Below are positions 8,718 through 19,947 of a DNA stretch of 64,000 nucleotides, piece by piece. This DNA is from Paraburkholderia sp. BCC1884. Lineage in GTDB: Bacteria; Pseudomonadota; Gammaproteobacteria; Burkholderiales; Burkholderiaceae. The notes below the pieces were generated by a model that was given only the letters and a program-made list of their open reading frames with translations, did no database searches and was not told where the DNA came from. The position numbers were made by a program, and so were the translations under genes. The stretch is taken from positions 1 to 64,000 of the forward strand of contig NZ_CAAJGL010000065.1 in the NCBI RefSeq assembly GCF_900996225.1. Reading direction: 5' to 3'. Numbering within the stretch: the stretch's first letter is position 1; each line of letters begins with the position of its first letter.

Positions 8718-9671
8718 ATGGCACCGGCGATGGGAAATGAATTGCAGCATCGCACGGTGCTGCTGGATGAAGCGGTCAACGCGCTGGTCAATCGCGCGGA
8801 CGGCGTTTATGTGGACGGCACGTTCGGGCGCGGTGGTCACAGCCGTCTGGTGTTGGAGAAGCTGGCCGAGTCGGGGCGCCTCATCGCGTTCGACAAAGAC
8901 CCGCTGGCCATCGCCACGGCGCAGCAGATCACGGATCCGCGCTTTGGCATCGTGCACGAGAGTTTTGCTTCACTGCGCGACGCGATTGCGGAGCGCGGAG
9001 TAGGGCGGGTGTCGGGCGTATTGCTGGATCTGGGCGTGTCGTCGCCGCAAGTCGACGATCCCGAGCGGGGCTTCAGCTTCCGCGCGGACGGCCCACTCGA
9101 CATGCGGATGGACCCGACGCGCGGCGAGTCTGCCGCTGACTGGCTGGCGCGGGCCACGGTGCAGGAACTGACGGAGGTGATCAGAGATTATGGGGAAGAA
9201 CGGTTTGCTTTTCAGATTGCAAAGGCGCTTGTTGCTCGCCGGGCAGAGTCCGACCGTCTTGGGCCTCTCGTCAGCACGGGCGAGCTTGCCCAAATCGTGG
9301 CTAACGTCGTCAAGACCCGTGAGAAGGGCAAGGATCCGGCAACCCGCACCTTTCAAGCTATACGGATTCACATCAATCAAGAGCTTGCGGAGCTGCAAGT
9401 CGTTTTAGAAGCAGCGTTGTCGCTGTTGGAGCAAGGGGGGCGGCTGGTGGTCATCAGCTTTCATTCGCTCGAGGACCGGATCGTCAAACGATTCATGCAG
9501 GCGCACGCAAGTACGCCTCAGGTGGATCGCCGTCTGCCGATTCGCGCCGTCGATCTGCCGAGCCCCCCGCTCAAAATCATCGGCCGTGTGTTCGCGAGCG
9601 ACGCTGAAGTCGCCGCCAACCCGCGCGCCCGTTCTGCCGTGATGCGCGTGGCGGAGCGAATCGCACCATGA
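8718..9671 (+). CDS. rsmH: 16S rRNA (cytosine(1402)-N(4))-methyltransferase RsmH
   Basis: SAM-dependent methyltransferase (MraW) that N4-methylates C1402 in the ribosomal decoding centre. Visible motifs are [23 protein letters not shown] (SAM-binding loop), [40 protein letters not shown] and [14 protein letters not shown]. The 317-residue length is normal. Two in-frame starts are possible, ATG at 8718 and ATG at 8730 (MGNELQH, where family members usually begin); neither has a strong ribosome-binding site. The stop overlaps the ftsL start (ATGA). Confidence 0.95.
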   Translation: MAPAMGNELQHRTVLLDEAVNALVNRADGVYVDGTFGRGGHSRLVLEKLAESGRLIAFDKDPLAIATAQQITDPRFGIVHESFASLRDAIAERGVGRVSGVLLDLGVSSPQVDDPERGFSFRADGPLDMRMDPTRGESAADWLARATVQELTEVIRDYGEERFAFQIAKALVARRAESDRLGPLVSTGELAQIVANVVKTREKGKDPATRTFQAIRIHINQELAELQVVLEAALSLLEQGGRLVVISFHSLEDRIVKRFMQAHASTPQVDRRLPIRAVDLPSPPLKIIGRVFASDAEVAANPRARSAVMRVAERIAP

Positions 9672-10018
9672 ATCGCCTCAATATCTTCCTGCTGATGATC
9701 GTGATGGGTTGCGCTTTGTCTGTCGTCAACGCGACCAATCAGCAGCGGCAGATCTTTATCCAGTTGCAGCGCGCTCAATCGCAGGAGCACCAACTGCAGC
9801 AGGATTATTCGCAGCTTCAATATCAGCAGAGCGCGCTGTCGAAAACCTCGCGTATCGAGCAGATCGCCACGGATTCGCTGAAGATGCAATCGGTCACGAC
9901 CGGACGCACCCAGTACCTGACGCTCGACCCGGGCGCCGTCAAGGCTGAGGACGCGCCGATTCCCACGTCCGGTCCGGCTTCGGCACCGGTCGCGAACCGT
10001 CGCGGAGCCACGCGATGA
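9668..10018 (+). CDS. ftsL: Cell division protein FtsL
   Basis: A 116-residue bitopic membrane protein of the divisome FtsQLB subcomplex. A short cytoplasmic N-terminus and one membrane segment (about residues 4-22) are followed by a Gln-rich coiled coil (residues about 25-60) in the periplasm, the pattern of FtsL. The low-complexity Ala/Pro tail is not conserved. It overlaps rsmH and ftsI by ATGA at both ends, indicating translational coupling. Identification rests on position and topology as much as on sequence, because FtsL is poorly conserved. Confidence 0.92.
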   Translation: MNRLNIFLLMIVMGCALSVVNATNQQRQIFIQLQRAQSQEHQLQQDYSQLQYQQSALSKTSRIEQIATDSLKMQSVTTGRTQYLTLDPGAVKAEDAPIPTSGPASAPVANRRGATR

Positions 10019-11880
10019 AAAAATCGTCGACTCGCAAGAGCGTCGCCTTCTCGGCCAATCCGATCCTGTCGGTGCGTCTGCCGATGTGGCGTTCGAAACT
10101 CGTCGTGTTCATGTTGTTCATGGCGTTTCTCGCGCTGGCGGGGCGGGCCTTCTGGATTCAGGGTCCGGGCAACGCGTTCTATCAGAAGCAAGGCGAAATC
10201 CGCTATCAGCGCCGCCTCGAATTGCAGGCCACGCGCGGCAAGATTCTCGACCGTAACGGTCTCGTGCTCGCAACCAGCCTGCCGGTGCGCGCCATCTGGG
10301 CGATTCCCGAATCGGTGCCGGACGACCTCGGCGCCGAAAAGCTGAATTCGCTCGGGCAACTGCTCGGCATGAGCAACAAGGAACTGCGCGCCAAGCTGTC
10401 GGAAGACAAGAACTTCGTCTACGTGAAGCGTCAGGTGCCGGTGGACGTCGCGGAAAAAGTCGCGGCGCTGGACATCCCCGGCATCTACGCGCGCGACGAG
10501 TACAAGCGCTTCTATCCGGAAGGCGAGATCACGGCTCACCTGATCGGCTTTACTAATGTAGAAGACGAAGGTCAGGAAGGCGTCGAACTCGGCGACCAGA
10601 AGTTGCTCGCCGGCATGTCGGGCAGCCGCCGCGTGATCAAGGACCGCATGGGTCACATCATCGAAGATGTGGACGAGCAGGTCGTGCCGCACAATGGCCA
10701 GGACGTGGACCTGTCGATCGACAGCAAGATCCAGTACATCGCCTATACCAACCTGAAGGCGGCCGTCGAGAAATTCAAGGCCAAGGCCGGCGCGGCGATG
10801 GTGATCGACGTACGGACCGGCGAAGTGCTGGCGCTCGTCAATTACCCCACGTACAACCCGAACGACCGTTCGCACCTGACCGGCGATCAACTGCGCAACC
10901 GCATCCTGACCGACACGTTCGAGCCGGGCTCGATCATGAAGCCGTTCACGATCTCGCTCGCCCTCGATCTGCACCGCGTCACGCCGACTACACTGGTAGA
11001 TACGGGGAGCGGCCGCTTCGTGCTCGACGGCGCGCCGATTACCGACGACAGCGGATTCGGCGTGTTGACGGTGGGTGGCGTGATCCAGAAGTCGAGCAAC
11101 ATCGGCGCGACCAAGATCGCCATGCAGCTCAAGCCCGAAGAGATGTGGAACATGTACACCAGCATCGGTCTCGGCCAGGCGCCGAAGGTCGGCTTCCCGG
11201 GCGCGGCGGCGGGCCGTCTGCGTCCGTGGAGAAGCTGGCGCCGCATCGAGCAGGCGACCATGTCGTATGGCTATGGCCTGTCGGTGTCGCTGTTCCAGCT
11301 CGGCCGCGCTTACACAGCAATCGCCCACGACGGCGAGATCATGCCGGTGTCGATTTTCCGCACGCCTGGCGATCAGCCGGCCACGGGCCCGCAAATCTTT
11401 GCACCCACCACTGCTCGCGAAGTGCGCGCCATGCTCGAAACCGTGACGGCGCCGGGCGGTACGTCGCCGGATGCAGCGGTGCCGGGTTACCGCGTCGGCG
11501 GCAAGAGCGGTACGGCGTATAAGCACGGCGCTCATGGTTACGACCACTCCAAGTATCGCGCTTCGTTTGTCGGCATGGCGCCGATGCCGAATCCGCGCAT
11601 CGTCGTCGCTGTGTCGGTCGACGAACCGACTGCCGGCAGCCACTTCGGCGGTCAGGTGTCGGGGCCGGTGTTCTCGGCGATCGTCGGGGATACGCTGCGT
11701 TCGCTGAACGTGCCGCCGGATATGCCGGTCAAGCAGATGGTGGTGTCGGACGATTCGGCGCCGCCCGCGCCGACTGCGCCGGCCACGCCTGCCACGGCCA
11801 AGAAGCTTTCCACGAGCGCCGGCGCGAAGAAGATGACGATTTCGGCCAACGCGAAGAGCCATCCGGGAGTGCTGCGATGA
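10015..11880 (+). CDS. ftsI: Peptidoglycan D,D-transpeptidase FtsI (PBP3)
   Basis: A 621-residue septal class B penicillin-binding protein that cross-links peptidoglycan at the division site with FtsW. One N-terminal membrane anchor (about residues 33-50) is followed by the PBP dimerisation domain (GKILDRNGLVLA, GLEGVEL-like EGVELGDQKLL) and the transpeptidase domain. The catalytic Ser306 lies in SIMK, with S360-S361-N362 and K497-S498-G499-T500 as the other two active-site motifs. An Ala/Pro/Lys-rich C-terminal tail of about 45 residues follows the catalytic domain. ATGA overlap with both neighbours. Confidence 0.97.
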   Translation: MKKSSTRKSVAFSANPILSVRLPMWRSKLVVFMLFMAFLALAGRAFWIQGPGNAFYQKQGEIRYQRRLELQATRGKILDRNGLVLATSLPVRAIWAIPESVPDDLGAEKLNSLGQLLGMSNKELRAKLSEDKNFVYVKRQVPVDVAEKVAALDIPGIYARDEYKRFYPEGEITAHLIGFTNVEDEGQEGVELGDQKLLAGMSGSRRVIKDRMGHIIEDVDEQVVPHNGQDVDLSIDSKIQYIAYTNLKAAVEKFKAKAGAAMVIDVRTGEVLALVNYPTYNPNDRSHLTGDQLRNRILTDTFEPGSIMKPFTISLALDLHRVTPTTLVDTGSGRFVLDGAPITDDSGFGVLTVGGVIQKSSNIGATKIAMQLKPEEMWNMYTSIGLGQAPKVGFPGAAAGRLRPWRSWRRIEQATMSYGYGLSVSLFQLGRAYTAIAHDGEIMPVSIFRTPGDQPATGPQIFAPTTAREVRAMLETVTAPGGTSPDAAVPGYRVGGKSGTAYKHGAHGYDHSKYRASFVGMAPMPNPRIVVAVSVDEPTAGSHFGGQVSGPVFSAIVGDTLRSLNVPPDMPVKQMVVSDDSAPPAPTAPATPATAKKLSTSAGAKKMTISANAKSHPGVLR

Positions 11881-13424
11881 GCGCGTTGCGCACCCGGCAC
11901 CCCGCGCACCGGTCGATCGCCGACGCCCTCAACTGGCTGCACGCTCACGTGCAGCCAGGCGCGCATCTGCACGCCGACACGCGCTCGCTCGTAGCCGGCG
12001 ACGCGTTTTTCGCCTACGCGGTGGACGGCGCGGACAACCGCCCGTATATCGACGGCGCGCTCGAACGTGGCGCGGTTGCCGCGCTGGTGCAGCCCGAAGG
12101 TTTCGGCGGCGCAATCGATCCGTCCACGATGCTGGCCGTGCCGGCGTTGAACGAACTCGCGGGCTCGATCGCGAGCGGCTGGTACATGGATCCGAGCGAC
12201 GCCATGCTGACGATCGGCATCACCGGTACCAACGGCAAGACTTCCTGCAGCCAGTGGATTTCGGCGGCGTTGACGGCGCTCGGCACGCGTTGCGCGATCA
12301 TCGGCACGCTGGGCACGGGCTTGCCCGGTCAGCTGGTGCACACCGGCTTCACGACGCCCGATGCGCCGCAACTGCAACGCAGCCTCGCGCAACTGCGCGA
12401 CGCGGGGGCGCAGGCGGTGGCGATGGAAGTGTCGTCGCATGCGTTGCATCAAGGCCGCGTGAACGGCACGGCGTTCGACATCGCCGTGTTCACGAATCTC
12501 ACGCAAGACCATCTGGATTATCACGGCACCTTCGAGGCGTACGAAGCGGCCAAGGCGCGGCTGTTCGCGTGGCCGGACCTGCGCGCGGCGGTGATCAACC
12601 GCGACGATGCGGCTGGCCGCCGTCTGCTTGCCAGCACGCAAGGTCACGCCCGCACGATCGCCTACGGTCTTGACGACACCCTGCAAGACGCACCGCAAGC
12701 CGACGCGTTGCTGCTCGCCTCGAACGTGCGCGCCACCGCCACCGGCACGGCGTTCCATCTGACCACGTCCGACTGGGGCAGCGCCGACGTCGAAGTGCAA
12801 ACGCTCGGCGCGTTCAATGTCAGCAACCTGCTCGGGGTACTCGGTGCGCTGCTCGCCGCCGACGTGCCGTTCGAAGCCGCGCTTGCCGAACTGGCGAAGC
12901 TCGAACCGGTGAATGGCCGCATGCAGCGCCTGGGCGGACGTTTGCAGAACGACGAACCGCTCGTCGTGATCGATTACGCGCACACACCGGACGCACTGGA
13001 AAAGACGCTCGAAGCGCTGCGCCCGATGGCGGCCGCACGCGGCGGCGAACTCATCTGCATGTTCGGCTGTGGCGGCGACCGCGACGCGACCAAGCGTCCG
13101 CTGATGGGCGCGATTGCCGAGAAGCTCGCCGACGGCGTCGTCGTCACGAGCGACAACCCGCGTAGCGAAGACCCGCAATCGATCATCGAGCAGATCGCCA
13201 GGGGGATGACAGACGCGTCCAAAGCGCGCCGTGTCGAGGACCGCGCGAGCGCGATCCTGCAGGCGATCCGCAGCGCCGCGCGCGAAGACGTCATCGTGCT
13301 GGCCGGCAAGGGGCACGAAGCAACACAGGAAATCATGGGTAAGAAACGCGCTTTCTCCGATCAGGATCACGCCCGCCTCGCGCTGGCCGCGCGCGCGACG
13401 CATGCACGCGGAGGTGGCGAATGA
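11877..13424 (+). CDS. murE: UDP-MurNAc-L-Ala-D-Glu:meso-diaminopimelate ligase MurE
   Basis: A 515-residue ATP-dependent Mur ligase adding meso-diaminopimelate to UDP-MurNAc-dipeptide in the cytoplasm. The ATP loop [10 protein letters not shown] is present, with TTPDAPQLQ, AMEVSSHAL and FTNLTQDHLDYHGTFE, and the C-terminal signature TSDNPRSEDP corresponds to the DNPR(A/S)E motif that selects meso-DAP over lysine. The P-loop is near residue 122. It overlaps ftsI and murF by four bases each. Confidence 0.97.
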   Translation: MSALRTRHPAHRSIADALNWLHAHVQPGAHLHADTRSLVAGDAFFAYAVDGADNRPYIDGALERGAVAALVQPEGFGGAIDPSTMLAVPALNELAGSIASGWYMDPSDAMLTIGITGTNGKTSCSQWISAALTALGTRCAIIGTLGTGLPGQLVHTGFTTPDAPQLQRSLAQLRDAGAQAVAMEVSSHALHQGRVNGTAFDIAVFTNLTQDHLDYHGTFEAYEAAKARLFAWPDLRAAVINRDDAAGRRLLASTQGHARTIAYGLDDTLQDAPQADALLLASNVRATATGTAFHLTTSDWGSADVEVQTLGAFNVSNLLGVLGALLAADVPFEAALAELAKLEPVNGRMQRLGGRLQNDEPLVVIDYAHTPDALEKTLEALRPMAAARGGELICMFGCGGDRDATKRPLMGAIAEKLADGVVVTSDNPRSEDPQSIIEQIARGMTDASKARRVEDRASAILQAIRSAAREDVIVLAGKGHEATQEIMGKKRAFSDQDHARLALAARATHARGGGE

Positions 13425-14833
13425 GCATGTTTTCGCTGCATGAAGCCGCCGCGCTGATTCCCGGCGCCACCGTGATTGGCGACGCTAGCGTCACGTTCGA
13501 CCGCGTCTCGACCGATAGCCGCAGCGCCGGTCCCGGCGATCTGTTCGTCGCGATCAAAGGTGACCGTTTCGACGCGCACGACTTCCTGCCGGAAGTCGCG
13601 GCACGCAACGTCACGGCAGCGCTGGTCTCGCGCATGCCCGCTGACTGGAACGTGCCGTCCTTGCAAGTGCGTGACACGCGCGTCGGCCTGGGCGCGCTTG
13701 CGCGCGGCTGGCGTCGCAAGTTCAGCATGCCGCTCGTCGCCGTCACGGGCAGCAACGGCAAGACCACGGTCAAGGAAATGATCGCGTCGATCTTCGCCGC
13801 TGCGGCTGGCGAACCGGCGCGTCTTGCGACTGCGGGCAACTTCAACAACGACATCGGCTTGCCGCTCACGCTGTTCCGTCTGCACGCCGCGCACCAACTC
13901 GCGGTGGTCGAACTCGGCATGAACCATCCGGGCGAGACTTCGTTGCTGGCGAAAATCGCCGAGCCGACCGTCGCCGTGGTGAACAACGCGCAGCGCGAGC
14001 ATCAGGAATTCATGGCGACCGTGGAAGCGGTCGCACTCGAACATGCGAGCGTGATTCACGCGCTGTCGCCGGAAGGCGTTGCCGTGTTCCCGGCCGACGA
14101 TGCCTACGCGAGCATCTGGCGCGTCGCCGCCACGGGCAATCGCATCGTCGATTTCGCACTAAACAACGATGGCCGTTCGACCGAAGCGGCAGTCAAAGGC
14201 ACGTTCGACGGCAAGCAACTGAGCATCACCACGCCTGCAGGCTCGCTCGACGTCACGCTGCAAGTGCTCGGCGACCACAACGCGCACAACGCGCTCGCCG
14301 CCACCTCCGCCGCTTTGGCTGCGGGCGTGTCGCTCGACGCGATCAAGCGCGGTCTTGAGTCGTTCGGCGCCGTGAAGGGCCGCCTGCAAGTGAAGCAGGC
14401 CGCGCTCGGCACGCTCGCCGGCGCGACCGTGATCGACGACACCTACAACGCCAATCCCGATTCGATGCGCGCCGCGATCGACGTGCTCGCTTCGTGCGCG
14501 TCGCCGCGCGTGCTGGTGATGGGCGACATGGGCGAAGTCGGCGACAACGGTCCGGCGTTTCACCGCGAGATCGGTGCTTACGCCAAAGAACGCGGCATCG
14601 ACGCGCTTTACGCCATGGGCGACGCCTCGCGCGACGCCTGCACCGCGTACGGCGCCGATGCGCATCACGTGGCCGACGTCGGTACGTTGGTCGCGCAATT
14701 GCAGCAGGCCGGTTTCGGTGCCGCTGCAACGCTTCTCGTGAAAGGCTCGCGCTTCATGCAAATGGAGCGCGTGGTGGACGCCGTGACGAGTCCACAACCC
14801 AACGCAGCGGGCTCGACGCCCGCTGCACATTGA
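13421..14833 (+). CDS. murF: UDP-MurNAc-tripeptide:D-Ala-D-Ala ligase MurF
   Basis: A 470-residue Mur ligase that adds the D-Ala-D-Ala dipeptide to complete the UDP-MurNAc-pentapeptide. An N-terminal uridine-binding domain (FDRVSTDSRSAGPGDLFVAI) is followed by the ATP loop VTGSNGKTTVKEM, NFNNDIGLPLTL, ELGMNHPGE and the C-terminal DDTYNANPDSM and MGDMGEVGD motifs typical of MurF. Normal length. It starts inside the murE stop and is followed after 17 bp by mraY. Confidence 0.97.
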   Translation: MSMFSLHEAAALIPGATVIGDASVTFDRVSTDSRSAGPGDLFVAIKGDRFDAHDFLPEVAARNVTAALVSRMPADWNVPSLQVRDTRVGLGALARGWRRKFSMPLVAVTGSNGKTTVKEMIASIFAAAAGEPARLATAGNFNNDIGLPLTLFRLHAAHQLAVVELGMNHPGETSLLAKIAEPTVAVVNNAQREHQEFMATVEAVALEHASVIHALSPEGVAVFPADDAYASIWRVAATGNRIVDFALNNDGRSTEAAVKGTFDGKQLSITTPAGSLDVTLQVLGDHNAHNALAATSAALAAGVSLDAIKRGLESFGAVKGRLQVKQAALGTLAGATVIDDTYNANPDSMRAAIDVLASCASPRVLVMGDMGEVGDNGPAFHREIGAYAKERGIDALYAMGDASRDACTAYGADAHHVADVGTLVAQLQQAGFGAAATLLVKGSRFMQMERVVDAVTSPQPNAAGSTPAAH

Positions 14834-14850
14834 AATAGAAGGACCGAAGC

Positions 14851-16020
14851 ATGCTACTGGCGCTGGCGCAATGGCTGCAGAATGACGCAAGCTTCTTGCG
14901 CGTGTTCAGTTATCTGACTTTTCGTGCGGTGATGGCGACCATCACCGCGCTGCTGATCGGGCTCGTCTGCGGCCCGGCGGTGATTCGCAAGCTGACCGCG
15001 ATGAAGGTCGGCCAGGCTGTCCGTAAAGACGGTCCGCAATCGCACCTTATCAAGTCGGGTACGCCGACCATGGGCGGCGTGCTGATTCTGCTCGGTATCG
15101 CGGTGGCGACGCTGCTGTGGGCCGATCTGACCAATCGTTTCATCTGGATCGTGATGCTGGTGACGTTCGGCTTCGGCGTGATCGGCTGGGTCGACGATTA
15201 CCGCAAGGTCGTCCACAAAGATCCGCGCGGCATGTCGTCGCGCGAAAAGTATTTCTGGCAGTCGGTGATCGGCCTCTTTGCTGCGGTGTATCTCGCGTTC
15301 AGCGTGTCGGAAGCGAGCAACGTGCGCGTGTTCGATCTGTTCATGGCGTGGGTGCGTAGCGGCCTGTCGCTCGGTTTGCCGGCGCGCGCCGACCTGATGC
15401 TGCCGTTCGTGAAGTCGATCAGCTATCCGCTCGGCGTGTGGGGCTTCATCGTGCTGACGTATCTGGTGATCGTCGGTGCGAGCAACGCGGTCAATCTCAC
15501 CGACGGTCTCGACGGCCTCGTGATCATGCCGGTCGTATTGGTCGGTGCGTCGCTCGGTGTGTTCGCGTATGTGATGGGCAGCTCGGTCTATTCGAAATAC
15601 CTGCTGTTTCCGCACATCGCGGGCGCCGGTGAGTTGCTGATTTTCTGTTCGGCGATGGGCGGGGCAGGGCTCGCGTTCCTCTGGTTCAACACGCACCCGG
15701 CGCAGATGTTCATGGGCGACGTCGGCGCGCTCGCGCTCGGTGGCGCGCTCGGCACGGTGGCGGTGATCGTGCGTCAGGAGATCGTGCTCTTCATCATGGG
15801 CGGGATTTTCGTCGCCGAGACGCTTTCGGTGATGCTGCAGGTCACGTGGTTCAAATTCACCAAGCGCCGTTTTGGCGAAGGGCGGCGTCTCTTCAAGATG
15901 GCGCCGCTGCATCACCATTTCGAATTGTCGGGTTGGAAGGAGACGCAGGTGGTCGTGCGTTTCTGGATCATCACGCTGATGTTGTGTCTCTTTGGTTTGT
16001 CCACGCTCAAGTTGCGTTAA
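14851..16020 (+). CDS. mraY: Phospho-MurNAc-pentapeptide transferase MraY
   Basis: A 389-residue integral membrane enzyme with about ten membrane segments that transfers phospho-MurNAc-pentapeptide to undecaprenyl phosphate, giving lipid I. Diagnostic motifs are [13 protein letters not shown], the Asp-rich cytoplasmic GWVDDYRKV (Mg2+ site), [24 protein letters not shown] and the C-terminal histidine cluster [14 protein letters not shown] with a GAAGGACCGAAGC ribosome-binding region. Confidence 0.97.
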   Translation: MLLALAQWLQNDASFLRVFSYLTFRAVMATITALLIGLVCGPAVIRKLTAMKVGQAVRKDGPQSHLIKSGTPTMGGVLILLGIAVATLLWADLTNRFIWIVMLVTFGFGVIGWVDDYRKVVHKDPRGMSSREKYFWQSVIGLFAAVYLAFSVSEASNVRVFDLFMAWVRSGLSLGLPARADLMLPFVKSISYPLGVWGFIVLTYLVIVGASNAVNLTDGLDGLVIMPVVLVGASLGVFAYVMGSSVYSKYLLFPHIAGAGELLIFCSAMGGAGLAFLWFNTHPAQMFMGDVGALALGGALGTVAVIVRQEIVLFIMGGIFVAETLSVMLQVTWFKFTKRRFGEGRRLFKMAPLHHHFELSGWKETQVVVRFWIITLMLCLFGLSTLKLR

Positions 16021-16043
16021 GCAGGTATTAGGGGAAGCAGGCG

Positions 16044-17558
16044 ATGTTCGGCGAGAAGTTTCGGGATCGGCAAAAGCCGATGGTGCTCGTGCTGGGACTG
16101 GGTGAATCCGGTCTCGCGATGGCGCGCTGGTGCGCGCGGCACGGCTGTCGGCTGCGTGTGGCCGATACGCGCGAGGTGCCGCCGAACCTGTCTGCGCTGG
16201 AAGCACACAGCGTCGATGCCGATTTCGTCGGCGGCCCGTTCTCGCCAATGCTGCTCGACGGCGTCGAACTGGTGGCGATCAGCCCCGGTTTGTCGCCGCT
16301 CGCCGCCGATCTGCTGCCGCTGATCACCGCCGCGCGCGAGCAGGGCATTCCGGTCTGGGGCGAACTCGAACTGTTTTCGCAAGCGCTGAAGACGCTCGGT
16401 GAGAGCGGTTACGCGCCGAAGGTGATCGCGATCACGGGCACCAACGGCAAGACCACCACGACGAGCCTGACCGGTCTGCTGTGCGAACGCGCCGGCAAGA
16501 AGGTCGCGGTGGCGGGCAACATCAGCCCGGCACTGCTCGACAAGCTCAGCGAAGCGATCGACAACACCGCGCTGCCTGATGTGTGGGTGCTGGAACTGTC
16601 CAGCTTCCAACTCGAAACCGCACACACGTTCGAGCCGGACGCGGCGGCCGTGCTCAACATCACGCAGGATCATCTGGACTGGCACGGCGGCCTCGACGCC
16701 TACGCTGCCGCGAAGGGCCGCATCTTCGGTACACAGACCGTGCGCGTGCTGAACCGCGACGACTCACGCGTGATGGCGCTCGCGCCTTCTGGCGACAGTG
16801 AAGCGGACATGGTGACGTTCGGCGTTACCGAGCCGAAGAACGTCGGCGACTACGGTTTGCTGCGCGACAACGCCATGGTGTGGCTCGTCGAAGCGCACGA
16901 CCGTGACGCGAGCGACGAACCGGTGCCCAAGCGCCGTCGCAAGAACGAAGTCGTGACGCCGCCGAACATTGCCTTGAAGCGCCTGATGCCCGCGGACGCG
17001 CTGCGCATCCGCGGTTTGCACAACGCCGCGAACGCGCTCGCAGCCTATGCGCTCACGCGCGCGATCGGCCTGCCGGGCGCACCGCTGCTGCACGGTCTGC
17101 GTGAATACCGTGGCGAGCCGCATCGCGTGGAATTGATCGCGTCGATCGAGGGCATCGATTACGTGGACGACAGCAAGGGCACCAATGTCGGTGCAACCGT
17201 GGCCGCACTCGACGGCCTGGCGCAGCGCGTCGTGCTGATCGCCGGCGGCGACGGCAAAGGCCAGGCTTTCGAACCGCTCGCCCCGCCGGTGATGCGCTGG
17301 TGCCGTGCCGTGATGCTGATCGGCCGGGACGCACCGCTGATTCGCGCCGCGCTGGACCACACCGGCATCGCGATGACGGATCACGCCACGCTCGAAGAAG
17401 CGACCCGCGCCGCGACCGCGTTGGCTCAACCGGGCGACGCCGTGCTGTTGTCGCCCGCTTGCGCGAGCTTCGACATGTTCAAGGGTTACGTGCATCGTGC
17501 CGAGGTGTTTCGCGGCACGGTAGAAGACATCGCGGCCGAACGGGGGACGATGATATGA
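16044..17558 (+). CDS. murD: UDP-MurNAc-L-alanine:D-glutamate ligase MurD
   Basis: A 504-residue Mur ligase adding D-glutamate to UDP-MurNAc-L-Ala. The N-terminal Rossmann loop ([14 protein letters not shown]), ATP loop [34 protein letters not shown], and C-terminal [21 protein letters not shown] and [12 protein letters not shown] are all visible. It is about 60 residues longer than E. coli MurD. The extra length includes a charged, Lys/Arg-rich insertion (around residues 290-315, containing KRRRKNE) before the last domain, which by my recollection is shared by Burkholderia homologues. It ends in an ATGA overlap with ftsW. Confidence 0.96.
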   Translation: MFGEKFRDRQKPMVLVLGLGESGLAMARWCARHGCRLRVADTREVPPNLSALEAHSVDADFVGGPFSPMLLDGVELVAISPGLSPLAADLLPLITAAREQGIPVWGELELFSQALKTLGESGYAPKVIAITGTNGKTTTTSLTGLLCERAGKKVAVAGNISPALLDKLSEAIDNTALPDVWVLELSSFQLETAHTFEPDAAAVLNITQDHLDWHGGLDAYAAAKGRIFGTQTVRVLNRDDSRVMALAPSGDSEADMVTFGVTEPKNVGDYGLLRDNAMVWLVEAHDRDASDEPVPKRRRKNEVVTPPNIALKRLMPADALRIRGLHNAANALAAYALTRAIGLPGAPLLHGLREYRGEPHRVELIASIEGIDYVDDSKGTNVGATVAALDGLAQRVVLIAGGDGKGQAFEPLAPPVMRWCRAVMLIGRDAPLIRAALDHTGIAMTDHATLEEATRAATALAQPGDAVLLSPACASFDMFKGYVHRAEVFRGTVEDIAAERGTMI

Positions 17559-18832
17559 GCTGGTCGGAACGTTTCGGTACGCGTCAGGCTGCGGCCGGCG
17601 ACGCAGGTAGCGCCGGCGGTGCGGCTCGCGTCGGTGGCCGCACGGGCGGCAGTGGTCTTGCGAGCGCCGTCAACGGCGTGCGTCCGCTGCGCTCGCGCAT
17701 GCTCGACTACGATCACTCGCTGCTGTGGGTGGTCGTCGCGCTGCTGGGCCTCGGTGTCGTGATGGTGTATTCAGCCTCGATCGCCATGCCGGATTCGCCG
17801 AAGTACGCGTCGTACCGCGACTACGCGTTCCTCGTGCGCCAGCTCATTTTCGTGATCATGGGCTCGGTAATCGGCGTCGTTGCGTTCCGCATTCCGATCG
17901 CGACGTGGGACAAGTACGCGCCGAAGCTGTTTCTGATCTCGCTCGCCGCGCTGGTGGTCGTGCTGATTCCGCACATCGGCAAGGGCGTGAACGGCGCGCG
18001 TCGCTGGATTCCGCTCGGCATCACGAACATGCAGCCGTCGGAAATCATGAAGCTCGCGGTGACGATCTACGCGGCCAACTACACGGTGCGCAAGCAGGAA
18101 TACATGCACAGCTTCGCCAAAGGCTTTCTGCCGATGGCCGTCGCGGTGGGTCTCGTCGGCGCGTTACTGCTGCTGGAGCCGGACATGGGCGCGTTCATGG
18201 TGATCGCCGCGATCGCGATGGGCGTGCTGTTTCTGGGCGGCGTGAACGGCAAGCTGTTCGGCGGCCTCGTCGCCACGGCGGTGGGCACGTTCACGTTGCT
18301 GGTGTGGGCATCGCCGTGGCGTCGCGAGCGGATCTTCGCTTACCTCGATCCGTGGGACGACCGCTACGCGCAGGGCAAGGCCTATCAATTGACGCACTCG
18401 CTGATCGCCTTCGGCCGCGGCGAATGGTTCGGCGTGGGCCTCGGCGGCAGCGTCGAAAAGCTCAACTATCTGCCGGAAGCGCATACCGACTTCATCCTCG
18501 CGGTGATCGGAGAAGAACTCGGTTTTGTCGGCGTGCTGGTGGTGATCCTGATGTTCTACTGGATCGTGCGCCGCTCGTTCGAGATCGGCCGTCAGGCGCT
18601 CGCGCTCGACCGCACGTTCGCGGGTCTGGTCGCGAAGGGCATCGGCATCTGGTTCGGCGCGCAGACCTTCATCAACATGGGCGTGAACCTCGGCTTGCTG
18701 CCGACCAAAGGGCTGACCTTGCCGCTCGTCAGTTACGGCGGCTCGGGCATCTTGCTGAACTGCGTGGCGATCGCCGTGTTGATGCGCGTGGATTACGAAA
18801 ATCGGGTGCTCATGCGCGGGGGCAAGGTATGA
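17555..18832 (+). CDS. ftsW: Peptidoglycan glycosyltransferase / cell division protein FtsW
   Basis: A 425-residue SEDS-family septal glycan polymerase partnered with FtsI. About ten membrane segments carry SEDS landmarks: [42 protein letters not shown] and the last-loop [12 protein letters not shown]. The catalytic Asp is expected in LLEPD. A Gly/Ala-rich cytoplasmic extension of about 50 residues precedes the first helix. The frame is open from 17300 inside murD, but the ATG at 17555 in the ATGA overlap gives the family N-terminus. Confidence 0.96.
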   Translation: MSWSERFGTRQAAAGDAGSAGGAARVGGRTGGSGLASAVNGVRPLRSRMLDYDHSLLWVVVALLGLGVVMVYSASIAMPDSPKYASYRDYAFLVRQLIFVIMGSVIGVVAFRIPIATWDKYAPKLFLISLAALVVVLIPHIGKGVNGARRWIPLGITNMQPSEIMKLAVTIYAANYTVRKQEYMHSFAKGFLPMAVAVGLVGALLLLEPDMGAFMVIAAIAMGVLFLGGVNGKLFGGLVATAVGTFTLLVWASPWRRERIFAYLDPWDDRYAQGKAYQLTHSLIAFGRGEWFGVGLGGSVEKLNYLPEAHTDFILAVIGEELGFVGVLVVILMFYWIVRRSFEIGRQALALDRTFAGLVAKGIGIWFGAQTFINMGVNLGLLPTKGLTLPLVSYGGSGILLNCVAIAVLMRVDYENRVLMRGGKV

Positions 18833-19947
18833 CCGCTGTGCCACAACGCACGCTGATGGTGATGGCCGGTGGCACCGGGGGACATGTGTTCCCGGGCCTC
18901 GCGGTCGCTCATCTGATGCAGGCGTGGGGCTGGAAGGTGGTCTGGCTCGGCAATCCCGCAGGGATGGAAGCGACGCTGGTGCCCAAGCACGGCATCCCGA
19001 TGGAATACGTGCGCTTTGGCGGACTGCGCGGCAAGGGTCTCAAGACCAAGCTGATGCTGCCGGTGAATCTGCTGCGCGCCTGCACGCAGAGTCTTTCGGT
19101 ACTGCGTCGTGTGAAGCCGGACGTCGTGCTCGGCATGGGCGGCTACATCACGTTTCCCGCTGGCTTGATGACGGCGCTGAGCGGCCGTCCGCTGGTGCTG
19201 CATGAACAGAATTCGATTGCCGGTCTCGCCAACAAGGTGCTGGCGAAAGTCGCGAAGCGCGTGCTGGTGGCATTTCCGAATGCATTGCCGCACGGCGAAT
19301 GGACGGGAAATCCCATTCGTGAGGAACTTGCGCACGCATTGGCACCCAAAGCACGCTACGCACAACGCAGCGGTCCGTTGAATGTGCTGGTGGTAGGTGG
19401 TAGCCTGGGTGCGGCGGCGTTGAACGAAGTGGTGCCGCGCGCGGTGGCCTTGCTCGCGCCGAGCGAGCGGCCGCGCATCGTGCATCAGGCGGGCGCAAAG
19501 CATATCGAAGCGCTGCGTGAGAACTACGCGGCAGCAGGTTTGCAAAGTGGTGCCGACGTCGAACTCGTGCCGTTCATCGACGACATGACGAGCGCCTACG
19601 CGAACGCGGATCTGGTGATCTGCCGCTCGGGTGCGATGACGGTGTCGGAGATTTCGGCAGTTGGGGTGGCGGCGTACTTCGTGCCGTTTCCCTATGCAGT
19701 AGACGATCATCAAACAACTAATGCAGCGTTCCTCGCCGAAAACGGCGCGGCGCTGGTCGTGCAGCAACGTGACCTGTCGGCGGAAAAACTCGCCGGCTGG
19801 TTGCGCAGCCAGACGCGAGCGACCCTCGCAGAGATGGCAGAGCGTTCGCGCTCGCTCGCGAAACCCGACGCCACGGAGCAGGTCGCGCAGATTTGCGCGA
19901 CTGTGGCGGGTTCGATTTCGGGCGCGAGCCCAGAAGGAAAGCAATGA
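18829..19947 (+). CDS. murG: UDP-GlcNAc:lipid I GlcNAc transferase MurG
   Basis: A 372-residue GT28 peripheral membrane glycosyltransferase converting lipid I to lipid II. The N-terminal [16 protein letters not shown] loop, GFGGY-type [23 protein letters not shown], the second-domain [13 protein letters not shown], and the UDP-GlcNAc pocket [11 protein letters not shown] with [14 protein letters not shown] are all present. ATGA overlaps with ftsW and murC. The frame is open far upstream inside ftsW, but only the ATG at 18829 gives a MurG start. Confidence 0.97.
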   Translation: MTAVPQRTLMVMAGGTGGHVFPGLAVAHLMQAWGWKVVWLGNPAGMEATLVPKHGIPMEYVRFGGLRGKGLKTKLMLPVNLLRACTQSLSVLRRVKPDVVLGMGGYITFPAGLMTALSGRPLVLHEQNSIAGLANKVLAKVAKRVLVAFPNALPHGEWTGNPIREELAHALAPKARYAQRSGPLNVLVVGGSLGAAALNEVVPRAVALLAPSERPRIVHQAGAKHIEALRENYAAAGLQSGADVELVPFIDDMTSAYANADLVICRSGAMTVSEISAVGVAAYFVPFPYAVDDHQTTNAAFLAENGAALVVQQRDLSAEKLAGWLRSQTRATLAEMAERSRSLAKPDATEQVAQICATVAGSISGASPEGKQ